Shown: positions 1-7,902 of the stretch, piece by piece
Layout: the number at the start of each line of letters is the position of its first letter
Numbering within the stretch: the stretch's first letter is position 1
NCBI GenBank assembly: GCA_001897525.1
Contig: MKTB01000018.1
Location: 62,001 to 126,000, forward strand
Source of the DNA: Bacteroidetes bacterium 43-16
GTDB lineage: Bacteria; Bacteroidota; Bacteroidia; Chitinophagales; Chitinophagaceae
Direction: 5' to 3'
Length of the DNA: 64,000 nucleotides
Translations under genes and position numbers: made by a program
Notes under the pieces: generated by a model
The model's input: only the letters and a program-made list of their open reading frames with translations
The model's database searches: none
Told to the model about the DNA's origin: nothing

Positions 1-1116
1 TTCAAAAGTTGAAATAGCTTCCAGTATTTCTGATAATTTGCGGTCTTTGGGAATCTCCATCAAAAATTGTTCTTTCGATAAATTAGAAGGATAAATGATC
101 TCAACGTCATACCACCTTTCCAGATTTTTAAAGATTTGACCGAGCGTCATATTATTGAAAACAAATAGATTCTTTGACCATGCGATTGCTTCCTCAGCAT
201 TAACTTGTCTGGTTTCAAATTTGTTTTTGTAAAACGTACTCTGCTGGCCCGGATTCAGGATTGCTTTTGCATTAGTCCCATTGGACGATAGCGCTACTTT
301 ACCCTCCAATAAGGTAGTTTCAGTAACTTCTCCTGTATAAGACTTTATGTTAAAATGCGTTCCCAATACAGTAAGCAGTTGCCGGTCTGTTGTTTCCACT
401 TTAAAGGGATGCTTTATATCTTTAGCTACTTCAAAGTATCCCTCTCCAATTAATTTTACCAGACGTATGCTATCATCAAAACGAACCGGATAAGTAATAC
501 TTGAACCAGAGTTAAGGATTACTTTAGTGCCATCGCTTAATTTAAGTTCATAAAAACCTCCATTTGGAACATTTAGTGTTGCAGAACTTATTTTCTCAGT
601 TTTTGAAATAAGGTTTCCATTATTATACGTTATGGCATTCGCTCCAATTTCAACTCCCAGACTACTGCTGTCTAATTGTATCTGTTGCCCATCCGAAAGG
701 GTAAGGGTGGCTTTTGATGCACTGGGAGGGAGGACATCAGAACCATATATGCTGCTCAATTTTGTTGAACTTATTTCCTGTTTGGTCATCAAATAATACA
801 TGGACACAAGTCCTATTCCGATCAAAAGTGCTGCTACAGTCGTCCATTTCTGCCATAATTTTTTAACCTTCTTATTGTTGCCAGTTTGGGCATATATGTT
901 ATTCCAGCGATTATTGACAATGTTTTCTACTTGTTTATTTTCGGAATTACTGGTGTTTTCAGTTTCTGATTCCAGGTGATCGTGAATCAGCCGTGATAAC
1001 CATTCTTCATTCTCATTAATGCCAAAATAGTCATACAGCTCTTGTAGTTCTTCCACATTGGTCTCGCCATCTATATACTTGTAAAATAATTGCTTGATAT
1101 ATTTGTTGTCTTCCAT
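1..1116 (-). CDS. FecR-family anti-sigma factor (3' end outside window)
   Basis: My translation of the minus strand from ATG at 1116 stays open to base 1, giving 372 residues with the C-terminus cut off by the window edge. The cytoplasmic N-terminus (about residues 1-85) is acidic and helical. A single membrane segment follows near residues 90-110 (WTTVAALLIGIGLVSMYYL). The periplasmic FecR domain is recognisable from NVPNGGFYELKLSDGTKV, then SITYPVRF, GEGYFEVAKD and LGTHFNIKSY. This family transmits a signal from a TonB-dependent receptor to an ECF sigma factor. The sigma gene lies just upstream on the same strand. The expected SusC-like receptor would lie left of position 1 and is not seen. 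Confidence 0.93.
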   Translation of the reverse strand, partial: MEDNKYIKQLFYKYIDGETNVEELQELYDYFGINENEEWLSRLIHDHLESETENTSNSENKQVENIVNNRWNNIYAQTGNNKKVKKLWQKWTTVAALLIGIGLVSMYYLMTKQEISSTKLSSIYGSDVLPPSASKATLTLSDGQQIQLDSSSLGVEIGANAITYNNGNLISKTEKISSATLNVPNGGFYELKLSDGTKVILNSGSSITYPVRFDDSIRLVKLIGEGYFEVAKDIKHPFKVETTDRQLLTVLGTHFNIKSYTGEVTETTLLEGKVALSSNGTNAKAILNPGQQSTFYKNKFETRQVNAEEAIAWSKNLFVFNNMTLGQIFKNLERWYDVEIIYPSNLSKEQFLMEIPKDRKLSEILEAISTFE

Positions 1117-1222
1117 AGCCGTAAATTTGACCTTTTAATAATATTACATTCCAGTGCCGAAAAGTAATAGGGTGAAAATGTTTTTTTTTGAATTGATTTT
1201 AAAGAATAGATCCATACTTAAT

Positions 1223-1255
1223 AAGCCAGCCCATGTTTAGTCATGGAACTGGCTT
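1223..1255. terminator. Hairpin between the sigma and FecR genes
   Basis: Arms AAGCCAG (1223-1229) and CTGGCTT (1249-1255) enclose a second inner stem CCATG/CATGG. It sits in the 168-base gap between the sigma stop and the FecR start, with only a weak T-run. It could reduce read-through so that FecR is made at a different level from sigma, or it may be a processing hairpin. Confidence 0.4.
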
Positions 1256-1284
1256 AAATGTTTTATTTAGTGAACATACGGTTT

Positions 1285-1875
1285 CTAATGTGTTACATCA
1301 AATAGGACAATGCAAAGAAAAAGATAGCTATGCGGTTGCAAATATTCACGCATCTTTTTTCCCGCTTCCTGGATCAAGCGATTGACCGCCGGTTTACTGA
1401 TCCCCAATCGTTCCTGTATCTCCTTATAAGATAGTCCTTCAATTTTGTAAAGAGAATAAACCTCTCTTTGTCGGGCTGGTAGCCTGGCAAGTGCCTGATC
1501 GATTGCAATTTGCATTTCCCTCTGGTCAACAAATCTGGAAACGCTATCAAATCCTTCTTCATTCGCAGGAAGTGACTCGAAATATATTTGGCGATGAAGG
1601 GCTTTGGCGAATTTATTTTTTGCCATATTCGAGGCTATCGTGTACAGATATCCACGTAACGACTGTGTGGTATCTATATCTGCTCTTCGTTCCCACACTT
1701 TTAGAAAAAGATCTTGTAATACATCTCCGGCAAGCTCTTCATCACGAAGTAGGTGTAACAACTTTACAGTAAGCTGGCGCGCATATTTGTTATAAAGCTG
1801 CTCAAAGGCGAAATGATCACCTTGCTTTAATTGCTGTAGCAATTCCTGCTCACTAAATTCCTCACGAGATTTCAT
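1285..1875 (-). CDS. ECF RNA polymerase sigma factor, FecI-like
   Basis: 196-residue sigma-70 family protein of extracytoplasmic-function size. Region 2 spans about residues 24-90 (FEQLYNKYARQLTVKLLHLLRDEELAGDVLQDLFLKVWE...LRGYLYTIASNMAKNKF). Region 4 spans about 125-180 (LPARQREVYSLYKIEGLSYKEIQERLGISKPAVNRLIQEA), a helix-turn-helix that reads the -35 element. It is expected to be held inactive by the FecR protein encoded next on the same strand. An unknown small protein gene ends 12 bases upstream, so the two may share a transcript. The hydrophobic last 15 residues (SYLFLCIVLFDVTH) are a common feature of Bacteroidota ECF factors. Confidence 0.93.
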   Translation of the reverse strand: MKSREEFSEQELLQQLKQGDHFAFEQLYNKYARQLTVKLLHLLRDEELAGDVLQDLFLKVWERRADIDTTQSLRGYLYTIASNMAKNKFAKALHRQIYFESLPANEEGFDSVSRFVDQREMQIAIDQALARLPARQREVYSLYKIEGLSYKEIQERLGISKPAVNRLIQEAGKKMREYLQPHSYLFLCIVLFDVTH

Positions 1876-1887
1876 GACTCTATTCTT

Positions 1888-2283
1888 TTAATGTGTGTAC
1901 CTAAATTCATAGATCAGCTCACCGGTTGCAGTAACAGGCGCACCGGGCGTATTTGAAGCTGCAATTGTACTGGAATCTAAGAACCATTTCCCCCTGCCTT
2001 CACTTGCAGTTACAGTGCTATAATCATCTGGCAATACCAGGTTGAGTGGCAACCTATTCATAAAGGCAATTGAAGCATTGGATGCCAGCGAAGCTATAAA
2101 TATGGGGTCTAAATCTTGTAAATAACTAAGCTGTTGTGTCGTTAAAATAACATGATTATTTACCCAGTTGATATAATCCGAAAGGACAGCATGAGCTTCT
2201 ACAATTAGCGAATTGTCATCTAATACATAGAGTTGGGATTCTAAGTGTTTAAAGCCTAGCGGGCTAAATTCGACTTTCTCCAT
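1888..2283 (-). CDS. Unknown small protein, copy A of a paralogous pair
   Basis: 131 residues, acidic, no signal peptide or membrane segment. I do not recognise the family. It is clearly related to the protein at 3542-3925: LYVLDDNSLIVEAHAVLSDY aligns with LYTLSDSALLLEANAVANDF, followed by W.NN...LT..Q..Y in both, and both end in a beta-like EF segment. Each copy is divergent from a membrane LytTR regulator, so the pair looks like a duplicated cassette. This copy also ends 12 bases before the ECF sigma gene on the same strand and may be co-transcribed with it. Function unknown; a ligand, cargo or modulator of the LytTR protein is only inferred from position. Confidence 0.75.
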   Translation of the reverse strand: MEKVEFSPLGFKHLESQLYVLDDNSLIVEAHAVLSDYINWVNNHVILTTQQLSYLQDLDPIFIASLASNASIAFMNRLPLNLVLPDDYSTVTASEGRGKWFLDSSTIAASNTPGAPVTATGELIYEFRYTH

Positions 2284-2377
2284 AGTGTTGATATTTAGTG
2301 TACTAAAAATTACTGAATGTTCAGCGGTTAAAATTGGATATCCTTGTTGGAATTAGGATACTATATTAATAGTATTA

Positions 2378-2394
2378 CTAATATATGAATTTTA
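2378..2394. promoter_or_regulatory. Shared AT-rich motif in divergent intergenic region A
   Basis: CTAATATATGAATTTTA here matches CTAATATATTAATTTTT at 3957-3973 in 15 of 17 positions. Both lie between a small-protein gene and its divergent LytTR gene. It could be a LytTR-regulator site or a conserved promoter part. The AT-rich background limits confidence. Confidence 0.35.
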
Positions 2395-2451
2395 TTTAAT
2401 ATATTTAAGTTTAAAAGATATGTAGGGCCTAATTATGATAAGGGAGGCGTA

Positions 2452-3495
2452 TTGGAAAGAAAAAAACATAAACCAGTTATAAATTATAAAGATCTTTTGT
2501 TTCGTGGCATTGCTTGTCTACTGGCTGCTCACTACATCGTAATGATGGGAAGACCTGATCTAAGTACCTTTCAGGCATTGATGATCCCATCTTACTACCC
2601 CACACTTCTGGTCAATTATGCTATTGCGCTCATAGTAGGGATGGGGGTGAAACGGGTAACCATTTCATTGGACCGATACCACGATTGGTACCGTGACATT
2701 TGGCGCAGAGCCATGTTGCAATTCATTTTTGGCGTGATCGGCGTATCCATTCTTTCGTTTTTTTTGGTCTGGCTCTATTTTATTGCTTTTGACCAGAACC
2801 TTATTGATTCCGGTTACCTGGATTATGAACTCCCTTTTTCGATTGCACTAATAACGATTTTGAACTTCTATTATGTCGCATACTATTTTTATATGTATCC
2901 AAGACCTGTTGACAGATCGACTTCGGAGCCTATGGAAGAAAGGCAAATGAATCAGGTACACTTTAGTTCACAGGATGAAAGTAGGATAATTGAGAGGTTG
3001 CCTTTTGAATATATAGAACAGGTGGATGATAAGGATTTTGAAACGAACGGAAACTATGAAGATATAAAGATGCTTCCTAAAGAATTTATTGAACCGGAAC
3101 AAAAGAAAGAGGCCAAAGAAATTCTTATCGTGGATACACCGTTAAGGAGTATACCGATCAGGCTTAAAGATGTAGCGATGTTCTTCATCTTTAATAAGAC
3201 CCTATTTATCGGAATTAAGGGAGTGAAAAATCTCGGTGATTGTTATCAATATTCAGGTACACTCACCGAGTTAATGGAGTACTTGGATGAAAGAGACTTC
3301 TTCAGGATCAATAGACAGTGCATAGTGAACTTTAGGATGATTGATGCATTTGAAAATTCAGGGGAAAAAGGATTACGGGTATTACTTAAATCGGAATTTG
3401 TTATGCTGGATGATATTGAAGCGAATGTATTCGAAAAAACGTGTATGGTCAGTGGTGATAAGGTTTCAAGCTTTAAGGAATGGATGAATAGGTAA
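2452..3495 (+). CDS. Membrane-anchored LytTR transcriptional regulator, copy A
   Basis: 347 residues. Four hydrophobic segments lie at about 15-35, 45-65, 83-107 and 122-143; a charged linker (150-230) and a C-terminal LytTR DNA-binding domain (about 238-347; DFFRINRQCIVN is the typical core) follow. The family binds direct-repeat promoter sites. Fusion to a membrane bundle suggests a one-component sensor. The start is TTG at 2452, supported by AGGGAGG just upstream, a strong ribosome site that is unusual in this phylum. It is paralogous to the protein at 4009-4866 in layout and sequence, with a longer linker here. It is divergent from small protein A across 168 bases. Confidence 0.87.
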   Translation: MERKKHKPVINYKDLLFRGIACLLAAHYIVMMGRPDLSTFQALMIPSYYPTLLVNYAIALIVGMGVKRVTISLDRYHDWYRDIWRRAMLQFIFGVIGVSILSFFLVWLYFIAFDQNLIDSGYLDYELPFSIALITILNFYYVAYYFYMYPRPVDRSTSEPMEERQMNQVHFSSQDESRIIERLPFEYIEQVDDKDFETNGNYEDIKMLPKEFIEPEQKKEAKEILIVDTPLRSIPIRLKDVAMFFIFNKTLFIGIKGVKNLGDCYQYSGTLTELMEYLDERDFFRINRQCIVNFRMIDAFENSGEKGLRVLLKSEFVMLDDIEANVFEKTCMVSGDKVSSFKEWMNR

Positions 3496-3541
3496 CTAAT
3501 TTGCTGCACAAGCATGTTTAGCTCATGCAGCAAGAAATTGT

Positions 3542-3925
3542 TTAAAGCAAAGCAAATTCAACATTTACTTCAACTGTTCCTTCAAGTTCATTGTCATTGT
3601 CGTTATAGCTTACATTTCCAAAAAGATTAGCACGTGTCTCTTTTATGCGTCTGGGGGCAGGATTGGCAGGGATCGCTGGAAAAATTATTGGACCACGGGT
3701 CAAAAAAGCTGCGGCAAATAGGTAACCATAGAACTTGTTGACCTTATCCGGATAAGTAGCGATATAGGTAACTTGTTCAGGTGTAAGCGCAAATTTGTTG
3801 GTTAACCAGGATGAGAAATCATTAGCGACAGCATTCGCTTCTAATAAAAGCGCGCTATCCGAAAGCGTGTAAAGTACATCAATCTCTGCAGTTACATCAT
3901 TAGGTGTTAGCGTTGGTTTTGGCAT
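3542..3925 (-). CDS. Unknown small protein, copy B of a paralogous pair
   Basis: 127 residues, soluble, no export signal, family not recognised. It is a paralogue of the 1888-2283 product over its N-terminal 65 residues (LYTLSDSALLLEANAVANDFSSWLTNKFALTPEQVTYI). The C-terminal parts diverge but both finish in a likely beta strand. It is convergent with LytTR copy A (46 bases apart) and divergent from LytTR copy B (83 bases apart). Repeated pairing with a LytTR membrane regulator is the only clue to its role. Confidence 0.75.
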   Translation of the reverse strand: MPKPTLTPNDVTAEIDVLYTLSDSALLLEANAVANDFSSWLTNKFALTPEQVTYIATYPDKVNKFYGYLFAAAFLTRGPIIFPAIPANPAPRRIKETRANLFGNVSYNDNDNELEGTVEVNVEFALL

Positions 3926-3956
3926 AAGGTTTATCGTTTAGAGTTTATGATATATT

Positions 3957-3973
3957 CTAATATATTAATTTTT
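3957..3973. promoter_or_regulatory. Shared AT-rich motif in divergent intergenic region B
   Basis: CTAATATATTAATTTTT is the partner of the motif at 2378-2394 (15 of 17 identical). It lies between small protein B and LytTR copy B. Possible common regulator site; weak because the region is AT-rich. Confidence 0.35.
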
Positions 3974-4008
3974 AAAGAAAATTAAAAACAAATTATTCAA
4001 TTCGTCAT

Positions 4009-4866
4009 ATGGAAATGGAAAATTTATTGGACAAATTCTGGTTCAGGATGATACTGGTAATGGTAGCTTCAGTATATATAACTGAACTGGGTAGTATGGA
4101 TTCTTTAGCTACACGACTACGCACTCAAGAATTTTATAAGGAATATATAGCTACCGTACTGATTAGCCTTTCAATTGTTGAGTTGGTGCATTTTACAAAT
4201 AATCGTTTGGATAGGAAGCTTACCTGGCATGGGCATGTGCTTTATCGCTTATTGCTCCAGGTATTGCTCGGATGGATGTTACCCCTTATTCTGGTATTCG
4301 CCATGGCAACACTCTATTTTTATGCTTATGATGTTGATATTTTCCGCACGGACTATCTCTATTACGGTTTTCCATTTGTAGTTCTATTGATTCTCTTGCT
4401 CAACATCGTTTTTATAATGACTCCCTATTGTTTACTCGGCATTCAGCATTTGAAAGGTAATCATGGGGTTGCTATCCTACTACAAGTCCCAGATGAACCT
4501 GTACAGGAGTGTCAGCCAGCCATTCGTATTAAGGTTCAGGATGGAATTAGTGCCCTCTATTTAATGCCGGAACAGATAGCTGGCGCTTATATTGTCGATG
4601 GGAGAGTAATCATACGAAATAAGGATGAAAAGGAATATCTGACCGATTTAACGCTGGATGAGCTGGAAAAGGAGTATTTGCCAATGGATATTTTTTTTCG
4701 TATCAACAGGCAACTGATCACTTCACGCTGTTCTTGTTCAGCATACAAACCACTGGAATACGGAAAAATTGAAGTAGACCTGTCTATTCCAGTTCCGGTG
4801 AACACAGTAGTAAGCCAGTTGAAAGCCAGGCACTTTAAAGGTTGGCTGGAAAATAAGCAGGGGTAG
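4009..4866 (+). CDS. Membrane-anchored LytTR transcriptional regulator, copy B
   Basis: 285 residues with four hydrophobic segments (about 10-28, 45-62, 82-105, 118-142) and a C-terminal LytTR domain (about 175-285; IFFRINRQLITSR). It has the same architecture as the 2452-3495 product but a much shorter linker. It is probably a membrane-bound one-component regulator acting on nearby promoters. The gene is divergent from small protein B; no histidine kinase gene accompanies it, unlike classical LytS/LytR systems. Confidence 0.87.
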   Translation: MEMENLLDKFWFRMILVMVASVYITELGSMDSLATRLRTQEFYKEYIATVLISLSIVELVHFTNNRLDRKLTWHGHVLYRLLLQVLLGWMLPLILVFAMATLYFYAYDVDIFRTDYLYYGFPFVVLLILLLNIVFIMTPYCLLGIQHLKGNHGVAILLQVPDEPVQECQPAIRIKVQDGISALYLMPEQIAGAYIVDGRVIIRNKDEKEYLTDLTLDELEKEYLPMDIFFRINRQLITSRCSCSAYKPLEYGKIEVDLSIPVPVNTVVSQLKARHFKGWLENKQG

Positions 4867-5040
4867 TTATTAAAAATGGTTTTTTATTGCGTAAATTCTT
4901 ATATTAGAGTATAATAAAAGGTTTGCAAATACAGAAGAGCATGGCATATTAACTTTTTCTAGTTCTACATACGAATAGTTAATTGATAAATAGACTAATT
5001 GAAACACTTTTGAAAGTGGAACTTTAATAACAGTTTAGGT

Positions 5041-5622
5041 ATGAAAATAATAACAATAATTATACTGCTGATTTTAAGCATCCCGGTAGTCAAAGCTCAA
5101 TCTCCGAATACCATAAACATCAACAGTCAATCGGCAGATGTAATTTATAAGCGGGTTTCACCTCTCCATAAAGAATTTCACAAAGGCATACATGTGTTTA
5201 TTTTCTCGGACAAAGCTATAACGCTGGCCTATGATACCACCGCTATATTAGGGATAAGCAATAAAAATGGCTTTGATCTCTACCGTGAAGCTTTTGACTT
5301 GGATCTTGGAGAAATAACATGTGACCGTTTTGACCATGAAGATCAAGAGGTAATCCTAGTTGCACTAAAGGAAGATCGGCAAGTGATATACAACCTGTTC
5401 CAGATTAAAGCAGATCGTGTATATTATTTGGGCAATACAGAGATGACCTTGCCGGATAAGGCAGACGAAGCGATATTAAACCTCGCTATTGTGAATAAAT
5501 TAATGGTTATTTCATTATCGGACAACCAGGGCATGCAGCTTGCTTCTTCGACATTGGCAATAAATAAAAAGGCTCTTGAACCTGTTCGGAGTTTACCGAA
5601 TATGGAAAGTTATATAAACTGA
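5041..5622 (+). CDS. Secreted hypothetical protein
   Basis: 193 residues starting with a clear Sec signal peptide (MKIITIIILLILSIPVVKAQ, cleavage expected after VKA). The mature part alternates short beta-like stretches (HVFIFSDKAITLAYD, EVILVALKEDRQVIYNLFQIKADRVYYLGN), suggesting a beta-propeller fragment or beta sandwich. Family not recognised. It is the first of three small exported proteins in a row (next start 5 bases after this stop), probably one operon. Confidence 0.7.
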   Translation: MKIITIIILLILSIPVVKAQSPNTININSQSADVIYKRVSPLHKEFHKGIHVFIFSDKAITLAYDTTAILGISNKNGFDLYREAFDLDLGEITCDRFDHEDQEVILVALKEDRQVIYNLFQIKADRVYYLGNTEMTLPDKADEAILNLAIVNKLMVISLSDNQGMQLASSTLAINKKALEPVRSLPNMESYIN

Positions 5623-5626
5623 TACC

Positions 5627-6064
5627 ATGAAAACTAGGATACTTTTAATGATAACATGGACTCTTTTTGCTTGCGGAAGTGGCGATAACACACATATTGC
5701 CAATAATCAGAGGAAAGAACCTTGCCACTGTGAAAAGACATTTGGAACTGACAGTATTGTATTTGCTACAAATGTCCAATTAAAAAACGAAGTAGATGGA
5801 AAGGTATTACGGTTTCATTGCTCATCTATCGAAAGAGGTATAGCATCCATAAGCAATGAAAATGAGCAATATATTTATGATATTAATTGTGTTTCAACAG
5901 TAGAGCATAGCCTGGAATTATCCAAAGATTTCAAATATTTTACCGAAGCGATGCAATCACAAGAAGATTTCTTCAAAGTATTAAAAGGAGGGGAAAAGCT
6001 CTTTTTCGAATTTACTCTGGAAGATAGAAAGATCAGATCGGTACTGAAATTGAATATAGATTGA
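5627..6064 (+). CDS. Hypothetical lipoprotein
   Basis: 145 residues with a lipoprotein signal: hydrophobic MKTRILLMITWTLFACGSG, lipid-bearing Cys expected in the LFAC box. The mature part has two more cysteines near its start (PCHCEKTF) and mixed charge. No known domain recognised. It begins 5 bases after the upstream secreted-protein gene, so the two are probably co-transcribed. Confidence 0.68.
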   Translation: MKTRILLMITWTLFACGSGDNTHIANNQRKEPCHCEKTFGTDSIVFATNVQLKNEVDGKVLRFHCSSIERGIASISNENEQYIYDINCVSTVEHSLELSKDFKYFTEAMQSQEDFFKVLKGGEKLFFEFTLEDRKIRSVLKLNID

Positions 6065-6112
6065 TTAAGGGATTCAAACATGTAGAGGAAAGGACATCAA
6101 AAAACAGAAAGG

Positions 6113-6520
6113 ATGAGACAGTTATTATTAGTTTTGCTGCTGCTTCCAAAAGCAACTACCGCTCAGACTTATCAAATTGTCGAAAATAATGTCAGGCTAG
6201 CATTTGAAGGCACCTGGCAAGAGAAAGAAAAACAGTTCATAAATACGATTAAAATACACTTTGAGCCGGGTGAAGATGATGCTATTTTTACAGATGTAGG
6301 AAATGGGGTTGCTCCATCCAAAACATTTAAGGTGTCATTAAAAGGGAATCGATTGGTTTTGCCTGTATTTAGGAACCAAAACGATTATCTTGAAATGGAA
6401 GTTAAAAAATGGAAGCTGTACTTAAGGACCATGCCGGGGCAATGGGATTCAAACGGCATGCTTATTAGATTGGATATTGCCCACCGGGAACAAAAGATTT
6501 TTATTCGTATTGAAAAGTAA
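6113..6520 (+). CDS. Secreted hypothetical protein
   Basis: 135 residues with a signal peptide (MRQLLLVLLLLPKATTAQ). The mature part looks like a small beta-barrel (RLAFEGTWQEKEKQFINTIKIHFEPGED...RLVLPVFRNQNDYLEMEVKKWKLYLRT), resembling lipocalin-like or DUF-type small export proteins, but I cannot name the family. It is the last of three small exported proteins on this strand. Confidence 0.65.
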   Translation: MRQLLLVLLLLPKATTAQTYQIVENNVRLAFEGTWQEKEKQFINTIKIHFEPGEDDAIFTDVGNGVAPSKTFKVSLKGNRLVLPVFRNQNDYLEMEVKKWKLYLRTMPGQWDSNGMLIRLDIAHREQKIFIRIEK

Positions 6521-6541
6521 ACAAGCTATTGACGGTTCTCA

Positions 6542-6733
6542 CTAGCATTCTTCCTCGTCCACATTCCTTATATTATACTTTTCTAGCCAAATTTTAAAGC
6601 ATTCAGCATCTTTAGGTTCAAAGCGAATGATTTCATTCGATATTAAAGAAATAACGAAAATACCAACAGCCAGACTGTACGCGGACAGTTCAGCTATTGG
6701 ATATTTTAGATCAGGATAGAATGTATTTTTCAT
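6542..6733 (-). CDS. Small hypothetical protein
   Basis: 63 residues. The C-terminal half (NEIIRFEPKDAECFKIWLEKYNIRNVDEE) resembles a small Bacteroidota family that I know only as hypothetical, with a pattern of the form IIRF.P.D...F..WL...NIR. No signal peptide. It stands alone, convergent with the secreted protein at 6113-6520. Confidence 0.55.
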   Translation of the reverse strand: MKNTFYPDLKYPIAELSAYSLAVGIFVISLISNEIIRFEPKDAECFKIWLEKYNIRNVDEEEC

Positions 6734-6948
6734 TGGTTTTATTTAATGTAAAGTTACACCCGGATCAAAATCTCTACAATACTGGATTTCCCGTAAATAC
6801 CTGCCTAAATACACTAAAATCTGGAGTGTTTGCTAAACGTTAGCCATTCTTCTAGCTCAAACACGTTCATTTTCCCTGCTCTTTTTTTAGCAAATATATT
6901 TCCGAGGACGATAAAACATCCCCTTCTCTGTTCTTGCTCTCAAAAAGC

Positions 6949-7902
6949 ATGGAAAAGAACATTACATTATTAGCCTTCGGAGCTGGTCAAGACAGTACCG
7001 CAATTCTTTACAAAATAGTTCTGGATAAAACATTTCGCGAATACTACATAAAAGGCAAATTGATCGTCTTAATGTCAGATACCGGAAATGAACACCCGGG
7101 AACATATCAGCATGTCCAGTTTATAAAAACGTTCTGTGAATTCCACAGAATCGAATTTTACTTGATTACATATCATCAGGGCTATCACCCAAAAAATTGG
7201 GATACCCTTCAGCACAATTTCCAGATACATAGTACGGTGATGTCGGTTGCTTTTCCCAAGACCTGTACTGACAACCTCAAGATAAAACCGCTTTATAATT
7301 TCCTCGATCATTACCTTGCCAAACATTATTACAACTACAATGAACCGAACCGTCCGAAAGGAAAGCGCTTCATCAAACATTTCTGTAAACAATATGGCAA
7401 AATCAATGTCCTGTTAGGAATCGCTGCCGGAGAAGAATCCCGTATTGCCAAAAGCAATAAGCCAACGGAGCATACTACCCAGTTTGACCTTTTCGGCCAA
7501 GTTATTATTACTAAATCCACTTGGATGGAGCATTGTCTGCAGAAGTTGTATCCATTAGTCGATCTACAGATGGACAGAGCGGCTTGCCAAACCTATATAC
7601 GCCAAACAGGATTACCATTACCGCCACCTTCCAACTGCATGATGTGTCCATTCCTGAGCAAGCAGGAAGTTCTTTGGCTTTATCGGAATTATCCAGAAGT
7701 ATATTACGAATGGCAAGCCTACGAAAAAGCGAAGTTGCAAAAATTCAGCAATGCCGAAATTTCAAGAAACCTCGGTGTTAAAGGTGAATTGACCTTAGCG
7801 CAATTTCTCGATCAGGCTATAACCGAATATGGACACTGGACCGACGAACAACTCAACGAATATAAAATGAGCCACGGCCATTGTGTCAAATCTGCTTATT
7901 GA
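6949..7902 (+). CDS. PP-loop ATPase of the PAPS reductase/DndC-like family
   Basis: 317 residues from ATG 6949 (a TTG at 6934 would add five). The N-terminal PP-loop is present as LLAFGAGQDSTAIL, a variant of SGGxDS, followed by the strand LIVLMSDTGNEHPGT. KTCTDNLKIKPL and NCMMCPFLSKQE supply three cysteines that may act in sulfur transfer or hold an Fe-S cluster, as in DndC- and TtcA-like relatives. Family members adenylate a substrate before sulfur chemistry or reduction. No cysteine biosynthesis genes or other dnd genes are beside it, so assimilatory PAPS reduction is unlikely; nucleic acid or nucleotide modification is an inference. It overlaps the convergent next gene by 7 bases. Confidence 0.78.
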   Translation: MEKNITLLAFGAGQDSTAILYKIVLDKTFREYYIKGKLIVLMSDTGNEHPGTYQHVQFIKTFCEFHRIEFYLITYHQGYHPKNWDTLQHNFQIHSTVMSVAFPKTCTDNLKIKPLYNFLDHYLAKHYYNYNEPNRPKGKRFIKHFCKQYGKINVLLGIAAGEESRIAKSNKPTEHTTQFDLFGQVIITKSTWMEHCLQKLYPLVDLQMDRAACQTYIRQTGLPLPPPSNCMMCPFLSKQEVLWLYRNYPEVYYEWQAYEKAKLQKFSNAEISRNLGVKGELTLAQFLDQAITEYGHWTDEQLNEYKMSHGHCVKSAY

